The notes beneath the pieces are model-generated. The model searched no databases and was not told where the DNA came from. It saw only the letters and a list, made by a program, of their open reading frames with translations. The translations under genes and the position numbers were made by a program. Shown here piece by piece: positions 28,094-38,064 of a stretch of DNA of 64,000 nucleotides. Source of the DNA: Kofleriaceae bacterium. Lineage in GTDB: Bacteria > Myxococcota_A > Polyangia > Haliangiales > Haliangiaceae. The first letter of the stretch is position 1. Every line of letters starts with the position of its first letter. The stretch covers positions 1 through 64,000 of the forward strand of contig JAGPCY010000040.1 of NCBI GenBank assembly GCA_018057825.1, written 5' to 3'.

Positions 28094-28094
<1 letters not shown>
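27489..28094 (+). CDS. ribE: riboflavin synthase
   Basis: A 201-residue riboflavin synthase alpha chain, dismutating two lumazines to riboflavin. The GTG at 27489 gives [10 protein letters not shown], the normal N-terminus. The two homologous lumazine-binding halves are visible: DGVCLTV plus [13 protein letters not shown], and DGVSLTVN plus IIPHT. The stop overlaps the ATG of ribBA (TGATG). No FMN riboswitch fits in the short upstream gap. Confidence 0.94.
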
Positions 28095-29254
<1,160 letters not shown>

Positions 29255-29264
29255 ATTGCGCGCC

Positions 29265-29735
29265 ATGTCCACGATCGAAGGCTCGCTGTCGGCGGCCGGC
29301 AAGAAGTTCGTCATCGTCGCCAGCCGGTTCAACGGCCTCATCGTCGAGCCGCTGATCGCCGGCGCCACCGACGCCATCGTCCGCACCGGCGGCGCGGCGG
29401 CCGACGTCACCGTCGTCCGCTGTCCCGGCGCCTTCGAGCTGCCGCAGGTGGTGCGGTGGGTGATCGCGCGCGGCGGCGTCGACGCGGTGATCGTGCTGGG
29501 GGCGGTGATCCGCGGCGCGACCCCACACTTCGACTACGTCGCCGGCGAGGCCGCCAAGGGCATCGCCGCCGCCGCGGCGGTCGCGGCGATGCCGGTGGTG
29601 TTCGGGGTCCTCACGACCGACACGATCGAGCAGGCCCTCGAGCGCGCCGGCACCAAGGCCGGCAACAAGGGCTTCGACGCGGCGATGGCGGCGATCGAGA
29701 TGGCCGGGCTCAAGGCCGCCCTCGAGGCGAAGTGA
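29265..29735 (+). CDS. ribH: lumazine synthase
   Basis: A 156-residue lumazine synthase, condensing the RibB product with the RibD-derived pyrimidine. SRFN near residue 24, GAFELP, the GAVIRGATPHFDYV loop with the catalytic His, and the NKG motif are present. Normal length. Its stop overlaps the nusB GTG by 3 bases. Confidence 0.95.
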   Translation: MSTIEGSLSAAGKKFVIVASRFNGLIVEPLIAGATDAIVRTGGAAADVTVVRCPGAFELPQVVRWVIARGGVDAVIVLGAVIRGATPHFDYVAGEAAKGIAAAAAVAAMPVVFGVLTTDTIEQALERAGTKAGNKGFDAAMAAIEMAGLKAALEAK

Positions 29736-30211
29736 CCACCGAGTCCCTGGCCACCCGGCGCGCGGCGCGGGCCCTGGCCCTGCAGGTGCTGTTCGCCGCC
29801 GACGACGGCGTCGCCCTCGAGCCCGGCGTCGAGCCGGCGACCGCGGTGGCGCGCATCGACGGCGAGTTCGAGCTGGGCGCCGAGGACGCGGCCCGGACCC
29901 TGGCGGTCGCCCTGGTCGCGCACCTGGCCGGCGACGAGCGGCGGCTGGCGATCGACGAGGTCATCACCGCCGGCTCGCGCAACTGGCGGCTCGAGCGCAT
30001 GGCCCGGGTCGATCGCAACATCCTGCGCCTGGCGGTCGGCGAGCTGGTCCACGCGCCGGCCACCCCGGTGCGGGTCGTGATCAACGAGGCGGTCGAGCTG
30101 GCCAAGCGGTTCGGCACCGCCGAGTCGCCGGCCTTCGTCAACGGCGTGCTCGATCGCATCGCGTCCAACCTGGGGCGACGCGACGACGGGCCGGTCGCCG
30201 AGCCGACGTGA
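29732..30211 (+). CDS. nusB: transcription antitermination factor NusB
   Basis: A 159-residue NusB, binding boxA RNA with S10 during rRNA transcription. The N-terminus RRAARALALQVLFA and the C-terminal VVINEAVELAKRFGTAESPAFVNGVLD are characteristic. The GTG start overlaps the ribH stop, the usual ribH-nusB coupling. A four-base overlap follows with the next gene. Confidence 0.93.
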   Translation: MTTESLATRRAARALALQVLFAADDGVALEPGVEPATAVARIDGEFELGAEDAARTLAVALVAHLAGDERRLAIDEVITAGSRNWRLERMARVDRNILRLAVGELVHAPATPVRVVINEAVELAKRFGTAESPAFVNGVLDRIASNLGRRDDGPVAEPT

Positions 30212-30714
30212 AGCTGTCGCTCTTGCCGCTCGAGCTGGCTCGCTGGGACGAGGCGCCCCGCGAGGCGCTGCTGGTGCCGGTGTTCGCCGACGAGCGGCCG
30301 CTGCGCGGCGCCGCCGGCCTGTGCGACTGGCGGCTGTGCGGTCGCCTGACCCGGCTGTGCAAGGCCGGGCGGTTGGTCGGCGCGCGCGGCGAGACCGTGA
30401 TGCTGCCCCCGGGCCGGCGCCTGCCGTTTCGTCGGCTGTTCCTGTTTGGCCTGGGGCCGTCGGCTGGCTACGGCGACGCCCGGCTGCGCGACGATCTGCG
30501 GTGGATGCGCGAGGTCGCGGTCGCCGCCGGCGTGCGCGACTTCGCCCTCGAGGCGCCGGGCCGCGCCACCGGCGTGATCGGCGCGCGCCGCGCCCTCGAG
30601 GTCGTGCTCGAGGAGACCGATCGGGGCGACGGCGCGGTGTGGCTGATCGACGGCCCGGCCGGCCACAAGGACATGGCCGAGCTACTGCGGCTGCAAGGGC
30701 GGCGCGACGCGTGA
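30208..30714 (+). CDS. M17-aminopeptidase N-terminal-domain-like protein
   Basis: A 168-residue protein resembling only the N-terminal macro-like domain of leucyl aminopeptidases (ERPLRGAAGLCDWRLCGRL, FRRLFLFGLG). The catalytic M17 domain is absent, so it is not a peptidase by itself. GTG 30208 overlaps the nusB stop and its own stop overlaps the next GTG, so it is coupled on both sides. Role unknown; macro-like domains can bind nucleotides or nucleic acid. Confidence 0.65.
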   Translation: MKLSLLPLELARWDEAPREALLVPVFADERPLRGAAGLCDWRLCGRLTRLCKAGRLVGARGETVMLPPGRRLPFRRLFLFGLGPSAGYGDARLRDDLRWMREVAVAAGVRDFALEAPGRATGVIGARRALEVVLEETDRGDGAVWLIDGPAGHKDMAELLRLQGRRDA

Positions 30715-31811
30715 CCCGGACGATCGGCGCGCGCTACGTCGATCCGCTGGCCGAGGTGTGGCTGGCGACCGCGGCGCGGCTCGGTCTCACCGTCGAGCGC
30801 CGCCCCGACGCCTACGCCGCCACCGACGGCCGGGGCCGGCTGGTGATCGGCAGCGACGACACCCTCGACGTCGACGACTCGCTGGCGCAGATGATCTTCC
30901 ACGAGCTGTGTCACTGGTTGGTGAGCGGCCTGGCGTCGCGCGCCGAGCCCGACTGGGGCCTCGACAACATCACCACCCGCGACGCCTGGCGCGAGCACGC
31001 GACCCTGCGGTTGCAGCGGACGATCGCCGGGCGCTATGGCCTCGACCGGTTCTTCGCGCCGACCACCGACTACCGGGTGTTCTGGGATGCGCTGCCGGCC
31101 GATCCGCTGGCCGACCGCGGCGATCCGTCGGTGGTGGCCGCGATCCGCGCGCTGGCGCTGGCCGAGCGGCCGCCCTTCGCGCCGGCCCTGGGCGACGCGC
31201 TGGCCGCGACCGCCGCGATCGTCGCCGCCGCCGCGCCGTTCGCTGCGCCCGACTCCCTGGCCCGCGGCACCACGGTGCCCCCGCCGCATCCGACCGGGCT
31301 GCCCGCCGGCGTCGACGATGGTCGGCGCTGCGGCGGCTGCGCGTGGCGGCACGACGTGCGGGGCCGCGCGCGCTGTCGCCAGGTCGAGGCCGCGATCGAT
31401 CCGACCTGGCCCGGCTGCGAGCGCTTCGAGCCGGCGCTCGACTGCCAGACCTGCGGCGCCTGTTGTCGCGAGGCCTACCACGCGGTCCGGGTCGGGCCGC
31501 GCGATCCGGTGCGGACCGCCGCGCCCGACTACGTCGTCGATCGCGCGGCCCTCGAGGACGGGCCGCGGCCGCCGGCCGCCGAGCGCTACCAGCTCGCGCG
31601 CCGGCCGCATCCCGGGCCGCTGCCGGGTCAGGAGGTCGATCGCTGCGCCGCGCTCACCGGCGGCGCGCTGGTCGCGCGCGGCGACGGCCTGACCACGACC
31701 GGCTACGCGTGTGCGATCTACGACGTGCGCCCGGCGACCTGCCGCGACTTCACGCTCGGCTCGGCCCACTGCCTGACCGCGCGTCGCCGGGTCGGGCTGT
31801 CGCTGGGCTGA
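30711..31811 (+). CDS. EpmC-like metal-binding domain fused to YkgJ-type cysteine cluster
   Basis: A 366-residue protein with two parts. Residues 1-180 hold FHELCHWLVSG, close to the HEISHWCIAG motif of elongation factor P hydroxylase (EpmC/YfcM), and the following WREH acid/His stretch fits the iron site. Residues 200-366 contain CGGCAWRHD ... CRQVE, then CQTCGACC and a spaced Cys/Asp cluster (YACAIYDVRPATCRDFTLGSAHC), the YkgJ/Fe-S or zinc-chelating family signature. This combination is not one I know. GTG start overlaps the previous stop. Confidence 0.7.
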   Translation: MTRTIGARYVDPLAEVWLATAARLGLTVERRPDAYAATDGRGRLVIGSDDTLDVDDSLAQMIFHELCHWLVSGLASRAEPDWGLDNITTRDAWREHATLRLQRTIAGRYGLDRFFAPTTDYRVFWDALPADPLADRGDPSVVAAIRALALAERPPFAPALGDALAATAAIVAAAAPFAAPDSLARGTTVPPPHPTGLPAGVDDGRRCGGCAWRHDVRGRARCRQVEAAIDPTWPGCERFEPALDCQTCGACCREAYHAVRVGPRDPVRTAAPDYVVDRAALEDGPRPPAAERYQLARRPHPGPLPGQEVDRCAALTGGALVARGDGLTTTGYACAIYDVRPATCRDFTLGSAHCLTARRRVGLSLG

Positions 31812-31826
31812 TCAGACGTCGCGCGC

Positions 31827-32627
31827 TCATCGGCCGCGGAAGGCCGGCGGCCGCTTGCCGGCGAAGGCCGCCATCGCCTCGCCGAGATCCTCCGACGCGA
31901 GGAACGCGGCGTTCCAGGCCGCGACGTACTCGAGGCCGTCGGCGACGCTCTTGCCGGCGCCGTAGTCCAGGACCTGCTTGACCCCGCGCACGACCAGCGG
32001 CGGGTTGCCCGCGATCTCGCGGGCCAGGCGATCGGCGGCGGCCCAGGCGCCGTCGCGATCGGCCGCGACCTCGCCGACCAGCCCCAGGGCCAGCGCGCGC
32101 GCGGCGTCGACGTCCTTGCCGGTCAGCGCCAGCTCGCGGGTCGCCGCCGGGCCGATGATGTGCGGCAGCCGCTGCAGCGAGCCCAGGTCGGCGACGATCG
32201 CGACCTTGGTCTCGCGCACCGAGAACACCGCGTCGGCGCTGCACACCCGCAGGTCGCACGCCGCGATCAGATCGACGCCGCCGCCCAGGCACTTGCCGTG
32301 GATCGCGGCGATCACCGGGGCCGGGCAGGACGCGATCGCGGTGAACGACCGCTGCAGCTCGCGGATGAGCGTGAGCAGCTCGCTGCGCGCGCCGGCCAGG
32401 CCGCCGCCGGTCATGACCTTGCCCCAGGCCGCCATCGCCGCCGGCAGATCGAGGCCGAACGAGAACGACGGTGCGGTCGACCGGATCACGATCGCGCGCA
32501 CGCTGGCGTCGGCGGCGAGCTCGGTGAAGGTCTGGCCGCACGCGGCGAAGAACGCCGGGGTCATGGTCGGGATGGTGAGGGTGACGGTGACGATGTCGTC
32601 GTGGCGACTACGCGCGAGCAGGTCCAT
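31827..32627 (-). CDS. enoyl-CoA hydratase/isomerase, dienoyl-CoA isomerase type
   Basis: A 266-residue crotonase. GKCLGGGVDLIAACDLRVCS forms the CoA oxyanion hole and acidic position. ETKVAIVADLGSLQRLP matches the delta3,5-delta2,4-dienoyl-CoA isomerase group, with Glu and Asp at the catalytic places rather than the Glu pair of hydratases. No operon partner; its stop is 16 nt from the convergent gene. Degradation of polyunsaturated acyl-CoAs is the likely role. Confidence 0.83.
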   Translation of the reverse strand: MDLLARSRHDDIVTVTLTIPTMTPAFFAACGQTFTELAADASVRAIVIRSTAPSFSFGLDLPAAMAAWGKVMTGGGLAGARSELLTLIRELQRSFTAIASCPAPVIAAIHGKCLGGGVDLIAACDLRVCSADAVFSVRETKVAIVADLGSLQRLPHIIGPAATRELALTGKDVDAARALALGLVGEVAADRDGAWAAADRLAREIAGNPPLVVRGVKQVLDYGAGKSVADGLEYVAAWNAAFLASEDLGEAMAAFAGKRPPAFRGR

Positions 32628-32695
32628 GGCGTGAGGCTACCCCGGGGTCGCGCCGAAAACTTGCGACCGTCGGCCGCCGGCACGAGGGTGGAGTC

Positions 32696-32911
32696 ATGCG
32701 GGGCGACATCGTTCTCCACGGCTTCGTCCTCACCGCCGAGGAATGGGCGGCGATGGATCCGGTCGCGCGTTCTCAGCTCTTGCGCGCGGCGCTGCGGCGC
32801 GACGAGCCGTGGCTGGCGACCAGCGCGCCGCCGCTGGCCACCGACGACGCCGGCGTCGACGAGCGGGCCGAGGTCGGCGAGCCGAGTCACCTGGCGATCA
32901 GCGCGGCCTGA
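32696..32911 (+). CDS. small hypothetical protein
   Basis: A 71-residue acidic protein (MRGDIVLHGFVLTAEEWAAMD) with normal third-position G/C bias and a GGAG just before the ATG. No membrane segment, signal or cysteine. Its last 14 bases overlap the convergent transglycosylase gene. Not recognised; it could be a real small protein or a chance frame. Confidence 0.45.
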   Translation: MRGDIVLHGFVLTAEEWAAMDPVARSQLLRAALRRDEPWLATSAPPLATDDAGVDERAEVGEPSHLAISAA

Positions 32912-33644
32912 GGCGCGGCGGCGCGGCGGCGCGATCGGCGGCGGCGCGGTCGAGGTGACCGCGGGCGACCAGGAGCGCCAGCACGCGATCGCGACGGGCC
33001 AGGGCCCGCCCCAGGTGGACGAACGGGTCGTAGGCCCGGGGCGCCCGGGGCAGGCACGCCAGGAGCACCGCCTCGCCGTCGGTCAGCGCCGCCACCGGTT
33101 TGCCGAAGTAGGTGCGGGCGGCGGCGGTCAGCCCGCGCGCGCCGTTGCCGTAGTCGGCGCGGTTGATCCACTGCGTCAAGAGCTGACGCTTGTCGAGGGC
33201 GCGCTCGAGGCGCAGCGCCCACACCACCTCGCGCAGCTTGCGGCCCCACGAGCGCGGACGATCGCCGCTGTAGCGCAGGCGCGCGACCTGCATCGACAGG
33301 GTCGAGCCGCCGTAGGCGATGCGTCCCGCGCGCAGATCGAGCCACGCCGCCCGCGCCAGCCCGCGCAGCTCGACGCCGCGATGATCCCAGAAGCCGTGGT
33401 CCTCGGCTTCGATCACCGCGGCTACGAAGCTCGCCGGCACTTGCTCGAGGTCGATCCAGTCGGCATCGCCGGGCGGCGGCGCCAGCTCGGCGGGGTCGAT
33501 CGGGCGCGCATAGGTGGCGATCACGATCGCCTCGAGGAGGACGACGCCGCACAGGAGCAGCGCGGCGATCGGGCCGCGCGCGCGCCGCCACAGGTGGCGC
33601 CACCGCCAGCCGCCGATCGTGCCGGCCACGGCGGCCGAGGTCAT
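32898..33644 (-). CDS. monofunctional peptidoglycan glycosyltransferase (GT51)
   Basis: A 248-residue GT51 enzyme that polymerises lipid II. One N-terminal membrane anchor (IAALLLCGVVLLEAIVIA) is followed by EAEDHGFWDHRGVE (catalytic Glu), GGSTLSMQ (usual form GGSTITQQ) and KREVVWALRLE-type helices. The GGSTLSMQ form is typical of PBP1C-type enzymes, but no transpeptidase domain follows. ATG 33644 overlaps the stop of a small upstream gene. Confidence 0.86.
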   Translation of the reverse strand: MTSAAVAGTIGGWRWRHLWRRARGPIAALLLCGVVLLEAIVIATYARPIDPAELAPPPGDADWIDLEQVPASFVAAVIEAEDHGFWDHRGVELRGLARAAWLDLRAGRIAYGGSTLSMQVARLRYSGDRPRSWGRKLREVVWALRLERALDKRQLLTQWINRADYGNGARGLTAAARTYFGKPVAALTDGEAVLLACLPRAPRAYDPFVHLGRALARRDRVLALLVARGHLDRAAADRAAAPPRLRPR

Positions 33645-33820
33645 CGGCCGAGGCCAGCGGTGAGCGGGGCCGAGGTGGCGGTGGGCGCGGTCGCGGTCGG
33701 CGCGTTGCGTGGGGCCGGGGCGCCGCGCAGGCCGGTCAGGATGGCGGCGACGATCAGGGCCACGGCGGCGCGGCGCAGGCGAGGGGCGAGGCGGGGCAGG
33801 GGGCGGGTCCGGGCCGGCAT
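33641..33820 (-). CDS. small membrane protein upstream of the transglycosylase
   Basis: A 59-residue protein translated from the ATG at 33820 to a TGA that overlaps the transglycosylase ATG (ATGA). Residues 1-18 are basic, 19-31 hydrophobic (AVALIVAAILTGL), and the rest is Ala/Thr/Pro-rich and presumably periplasmic. Coupling implies joint production. Family unknown; nearby 33821-33982 holds nothing further. Confidence 0.5.
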   Translation of the reverse strand: MPARTRPLPRLAPRLRRAAVALIVAAILTGLRGAPAPRNAPTATAPTATSAPLTAGLGR

Positions 33821-33982
33821 GACGGTAGGGATTGCAGCGGCGATGCCAGGTCGTGGGCCAACCGGTTCGCGACGTTACGCGCGAGCGCGGGCCCAGGCAC
33901 ACGGCGGATGTGGCGGCCGCGGCCGCGGTCTTGACGCGGGCGGCAGATCCGCCGCGGGCGACGCGCGTGTAAGGTCTTCCAG

Positions 33983-36391
33983 ATGGTCGGTCGAACGCTC
34001 GCGATCTGCGCCGCGCTGATCGCGCTCGGGCTGGGGTTGATCGTGGGGGCGGCGCCGGCCGCGGCGACCACCGGCCGGGCCAGTGGGCTCTACGTCGGCG
34101 GCACCGCGTTGCCGGTGGTGTCGTCGGACATCCGGATCGACGTCGAGCTCGGCGTCGCCCGCGGCACCGTGACCCAGCGCTTCCACAACCCGCGGCCCGA
34201 CGCCGTCGAGGCGGTCTACGTCTTCCCGCTGCCGCCCGGGGCCGCGGTCGACAGCCTGAGCGCGACCTTCGCCGGCCAGACCGTGCGCGGCGCGATCGCC
34301 CGCCGCGCCGAGGCCGCCGCCGCCTACCAGGACGCGGTGGCCGACGGCCGCGCCGCGGCGCTCGTCGAACAGGAGCGGCCGGGCGTGTTCACGCAGTCGC
34401 TGGCGCCGATCCCGGCCGGCGGCGAGGTGGTCGTGACCTTGACCTGGCAAGCGACGCTCGTGCGCCACGACGGCGCCTGGGAGCTGGTCCACCCGCTGGT
34501 CGTCGGGCCGCGCTTCGTCCCGGGCGCGGCGACCGGCCGACCGACCCAGGGCGTCGGGGTCGCCGTCGACACCAACCGCGCGCCCGACGCGTCGCGCGTG
34601 ACGCCGCCGTCGAGCGCCACGGTCGCGACCCCGTATCGGGTCGAGCTGCGCCTCGACGACGCGGTCGACCTGGGCTCGCCGACCCACCCGCTGGCGGTCG
34701 CGCCCCAGGCCACCGGCGCGGTGGCGACGGTGGCCGACGCGGTCGGCGATCGCGAGCTGGTCGTGCGCTGGCGCAGCGCCGCCGCCGAGCAGGTCCGGGC
34801 CATCGTCGAGCCGGCCGGCGGTGGCGCCTACGTCGCCGTCCTCGTCGAGCCGGCCGCGGCGCCGGTCGCGCCGCCGCGGGGCCCGCGCCGCTGGGTGGTC
34901 GCCCTCGATCGGTCGCCGTCGCTGGCTGGCGTCGGCGACGCCATGGTCCGCGCGGTCGGCCGGGCGACGATCGCGCGCCTACCGGCCGGCGATCGCGCGG
35001 CGGTCGTGACGCTGGGCGCGACCCCGACCGGGTTCACCGACGATCGCGCCGCGCTGGCCCGGGGCGTCGACGCCGCGCCGCGCGGCACCGCCGATCTCAC
35101 GCGGGCCCTGGCCACCAGCCTCGGGCGCCTGGCCCGCACCGGCCCGGTCGAGGTCGTGCTCATCACCGACGGCCTGATCGCCGACGACGCCGCCGCGATC
35201 GAGCGGGCGGCGGCGACCGGCCTCACGATCCACACGATCGCGATCGGCGCGGCCCCCAACCGCTGGCTCCTGTCCGCGATCGCCGCGCGCACCGGCGGCG
35301 TGGCCCGGGCCGCGGTCAATATCGACGAGGTCGACGCCGCGGTCGACGCGGTGGTGGCGGCCGATCGGCAGAGCCCGGTCACGGTCGACTGGCGGACGCC
35401 CGCGGTGATCGACACCGAGGCCAGCGCGCCGCGGGTCGGCCCAGGCCAGGCCGCGCTCCTGGTCGCGGTCGATCCCGGCGGCGTGCCGTCGGGGGAGATC
35501 GAGATCGCGATCGGCCCCCGGCGGTTGCGCGCTCGCCTCGAGCGTCGGCCGGCCGCCGGCCTGGCCTCGACCTGGGCCCGGCTGCGGGTGGCCCGGCTCT
35601 ACGCCGCTGGCGATCGCGTCGGCGCCACCCAGGTCGCCCTCGAGCGCGGCGTGATCGCGCCGACCACCGCCCTGGTCGCGACCGCCACCCGGGCCTCGGA
35701 GCCGGTGCGCTCGGTGATCTCGGTGACCGTGCCGGTGCCGGCTGGGATGCGGACCGCCGCGGTGCGCGACGAGCGCTTCGACGACGCCGAGCGCGACGAC
35801 GATCGAGGCGATGGTCAGGTCGATGATCGGTTCGGCGGCGATCAGGGCGGCGGCGGCCGGCCGGCGCCAGCCCCGGCCGACGAGGATGCGACCGCCACGC
35901 GGGTCGACCGAGCGCCGATGACCGCGACCTTGAGCGGCGCGGCGGCCTCCGAGGCCCAGGCGATGTCGCCCCTCGACGACGGGGCCGTGGCCCCGGGCGG
36001 CCTGGCCGGCGACCGCCGTCGGGTCTGGGTGCTCGGCCTGTCCCTCGGCGCCCGCCTCGATCGCGAGGTCCCGGCCGCGGTCGCCGATCTCGGCGTGTAC
36101 TGGCGCCTGCCGCGGCCCTTCGCGGTCGGCCTGCGGCTGGCCGCGGTCGCCGCGCCCCTCGACGACGATCCGGTCGCGGCCGCGGCCACCGTCGGCCTGG
36201 CGACCGCGTCGCGCCTGCCGGTCTCGCTGTCGTTCGGCGTCGGCCTGGGTTGGTCGGGCGGCCTAGGCGTGGCCTACGACGCCGGCCTGGTGTTCGGCCG
36301 CGGTGGCCTGGGCGCGGCCCTGCGCCTGCACGGCCTGGCGGGGCCGGTCCGGGCCGAGACCCTGAGCCTCGGCGTCGAGGCGGCGTTCTAG
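33983..36391 (+). CDS. exported VIT-VWA domain protein
   Basis: An 802-residue secreted protein with an N-terminal signal (LALGLGLIVGAAPAAA). Residues 35-160 are a vault/inter-alpha-trypsin (VIT) domain (VTQRFHNPRPDAVEAVYVFPL). Residues 310-450 are a von Willebrand A domain with the MIDAS motif DRSPS. Residues 570-600 form a helical hairpin, and an acidic Gly/Asp linker precedes a C-terminal region of alternating hydrophobic strands (750-802) that may be a small barrel. Such proteins are frequent in myxobacteria; ligand unknown. Confidence 0.82.
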   Translation: MVGRTLAICAALIALGLGLIVGAAPAAATTGRASGLYVGGTALPVVSSDIRIDVELGVARGTVTQRFHNPRPDAVEAVYVFPLPPGAAVDSLSATFAGQTVRGAIARRAEAAAAYQDAVADGRAAALVEQERPGVFTQSLAPIPAGGEVVVTLTWQATLVRHDGAWELVHPLVVGPRFVPGAATGRPTQGVGVAVDTNRAPDASRVTPPSSATVATPYRVELRLDDAVDLGSPTHPLAVAPQATGAVATVADAVGDRELVVRWRSAAAEQVRAIVEPAGGGAYVAVLVEPAAAPVAPPRGPRRWVVALDRSPSLAGVGDAMVRAVGRATIARLPAGDRAAVVTLGATPTGFTDDRAALARGVDAAPRGTADLTRALATSLGRLARTGPVEVVLITDGLIADDAAAIERAAATGLTIHTIAIGAAPNRWLLSAIAARTGGVARAAVNIDEVDAAVDAVVAADRQSPVTVDWRTPAVIDTEASAPRVGPGQAALLVAVDPGGVPSGEIEIAIGPRRLRARLERRPAAGLASTWARLRVARLYAAGDRVGATQVALERGVIAPTTALVATATRASEPVRSVISVTVPVPAGMRTAAVRDERFDDAERDDDRGDGQVDDRFGGDQGGGGRPAPAPADEDATATRVDRAPMTATLSGAAASEAQAMSPLDDGAVAPGGLAGDRRRVWVLGLSLGARLDREVPAAVADLGVYWRLPRPFAVGLRLAAVAAPLDDDPVAAAATVGLATASRLPVSLSFGVGLGWSGGLGVAYDAGLVFGRGGLGAALRLHGLAGPVRAETLSLGVEAAF

Positions 36392-36496
36392 GCGCTCTAG
36401 AGCTCCGGACGATCTGCGGCCGGCTGGACCCCGGATCCGCTGCGGCCCTTGGGTGCTCGATAGATCATCGCGCGCCGCCGCGCGTCTTGGGGAGCC

Positions 36497-38023
36497 ATGC
36501 GCACCTCCGCCTTGCTCGTGGCCGCCGCGCTGGCCCTGGCCCCGACCTCCGCCCACGCCTTCTGCGGCTTCTACGTCGGCGGCGCCGACGCCAACCTCTA
36601 CAACCACGCGACCCAGGTCGTGCTCATGCGCCACGGCTCGACGACGGTCCTGTCGATGGTCAACAACTACCAGGGCCCGCCCGAGGCCTTCGCGATGGTC
36701 GTGCCGGTGCCGGTCGTGGTCCGCGAGGCCGACGTGAAGACCCTCGACCGCGCGCTCCTGACCAAGGTCGACACCCTGGGCGCGCCCCGCCTGGTCGAGT
36801 ACTGGGAACAGGATCCGTGCCGGGTGCCCGAGCCGGTGATGGCCCTCGAGCGGATGTCGGTCGACGACGAGAGCGACGATCGCTCGCCGCCCAGCGACGA
36901 CGACGCCGACTACCAGGTCAAGGTCGAGGCCCGGTTCTCGGTCGGCGAGTACGACGTCGTCGTGCTGTCGGCCGGCGAGTCGACCGGCCTCGAGCGCTGG
37001 CTGCGCGATCACCGCTACACGATCCCGGCCAAGGCCGAGCCGCTGCTCCGGCCCTACGTCGAGGCCGGCACCAAGTTCTTCGTCGCCAAGGTCGATCCCA
37101 AGAAGGTCCGGTTCGTCGACGGCATGGCGACCTTGTCGCCGCTGCGCGTGGCCTACGACTCGACCGACTTCGCGCTGCCGATCCGCCTGGGCCTGGCCAA
37201 CGCCGCCGGCAAGCAAGATCTGATCGTCAACATCCTGGCCCCCGGCAACACCCGCTACGAGGTCGCGAACTATCCCAACGCCACGATCCCGACCAACCTG
37301 ATCGTGAAGGACGAGGTGCGCGGGCGCTTCGGCGAGTTCTACGCCGCGCTCCTCGATCACGCCCAGGCCCGCGTGCCGGGCGCGGTGATCACCGAGTACG
37401 CCTGGGACGCCTCGAGCTGCGATCCGTGCCCGGGTCCGACCCTCGACGGCGACGACCTCGCCACGCTGGGCGCCGACGTCATCACCGCGAACTACCAGGA
37501 CGTCGATCCGTGGGGCTTCACCTTGACCCGGCTCCACGCCCGCTACGGCGACGAGCTGGGCGACGATCTGGTGTTCCGCGCGGTCGAGCCGATCGCCGGC
37601 GGGCAGGGCACTCCCGACGCCGACGGCGCGCTGCCGACCGAGGTGATGCGCGGCGCCGGCAACGCGTTCCAGGGCCGCTACGTGATCCTGCACCCGTGGA
37701 CCCAAGAGGTGACGTGCGCCGACCCGCACCGCGGCCGCTGGGGCGGACCGCCGCTCGGCGCCCAGCTCGCCGGGGCCGGGCTCCAGGCCGCGACCGACAC
37801 CGCCTTCGCGCCCCGCGGCAAGCTCGACGTCGCGGCGCTGGTCGCGCGGCCGGTGCCCGAGATCGGCCCGCTGACCAGCGGCGGCGCCGGCCTTCCGACG
37901 CCTCTGCGCAAGGGCTCGGGCTGCGCCTGCGACGCGGGCACCGCCGGCGCCGGTGGCGCCGTCGGCCTCGGTCTGGTGACGCTTCTGGCCGCGATCCGCC
38001 GCCCGCGTCGCCGGCGGCCTTGA
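36497..38023 (+). CDS. DUF2330 protein with MYXO-CTERM-like tail
   Basis: A 508-residue exported protein. The signal is followed by FCGFYVGGADANLYN, the start of the DUF2330 domain (about 22-400), with WEQDPC and YAWDASSCDPCPGP cysteine pairs. The end has GCACDAG, a hydrophobic stretch (VGLGLVTLLAAI) and a basic cluster (RRPRRRRP), the cysteine-membrane-arginine layout of MYXO-CTERM sorting signals. It is likely processed and attached to the outer membrane. Confidence 0.85.
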   Translation: MRTSALLVAAALALAPTSAHAFCGFYVGGADANLYNHATQVVLMRHGSTTVLSMVNNYQGPPEAFAMVVPVPVVVREADVKTLDRALLTKVDTLGAPRLVEYWEQDPCRVPEPVMALERMSVDDESDDRSPPSDDDADYQVKVEARFSVGEYDVVVLSAGESTGLERWLRDHRYTIPAKAEPLLRPYVEAGTKFFVAKVDPKKVRFVDGMATLSPLRVAYDSTDFALPIRLGLANAAGKQDLIVNILAPGNTRYEVANYPNATIPTNLIVKDEVRGRFGEFYAALLDHAQARVPGAVITEYAWDASSCDPCPGPTLDGDDLATLGADVITANYQDVDPWGFTLTRLHARYGDELGDDLVFRAVEPIAGGQGTPDADGALPTEVMRGAGNAFQGRYVILHPWTQEVTCADPHRGRWGGPPLGAQLAGAGLQAATDTAFAPRGKLDVAALVARPVPEIGPLTSGGAGLPTPLRKGSGCACDAGTAGAGGAVGLGLVTLLAAIRRPRRRRP

Positions 38024-38064
38024 ATCTCGCTCGGGCGGCGGCGACCATGGCGTGGGGGTCCGCC

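Noticed and set aside
32160-34019. A 619-residue plus-strand frame across the crotonase and transglycosylase genes
   Set aside because: It is composed of Arg/Gln/His-rich shadow sequence and lies opposite two well-supported genes.
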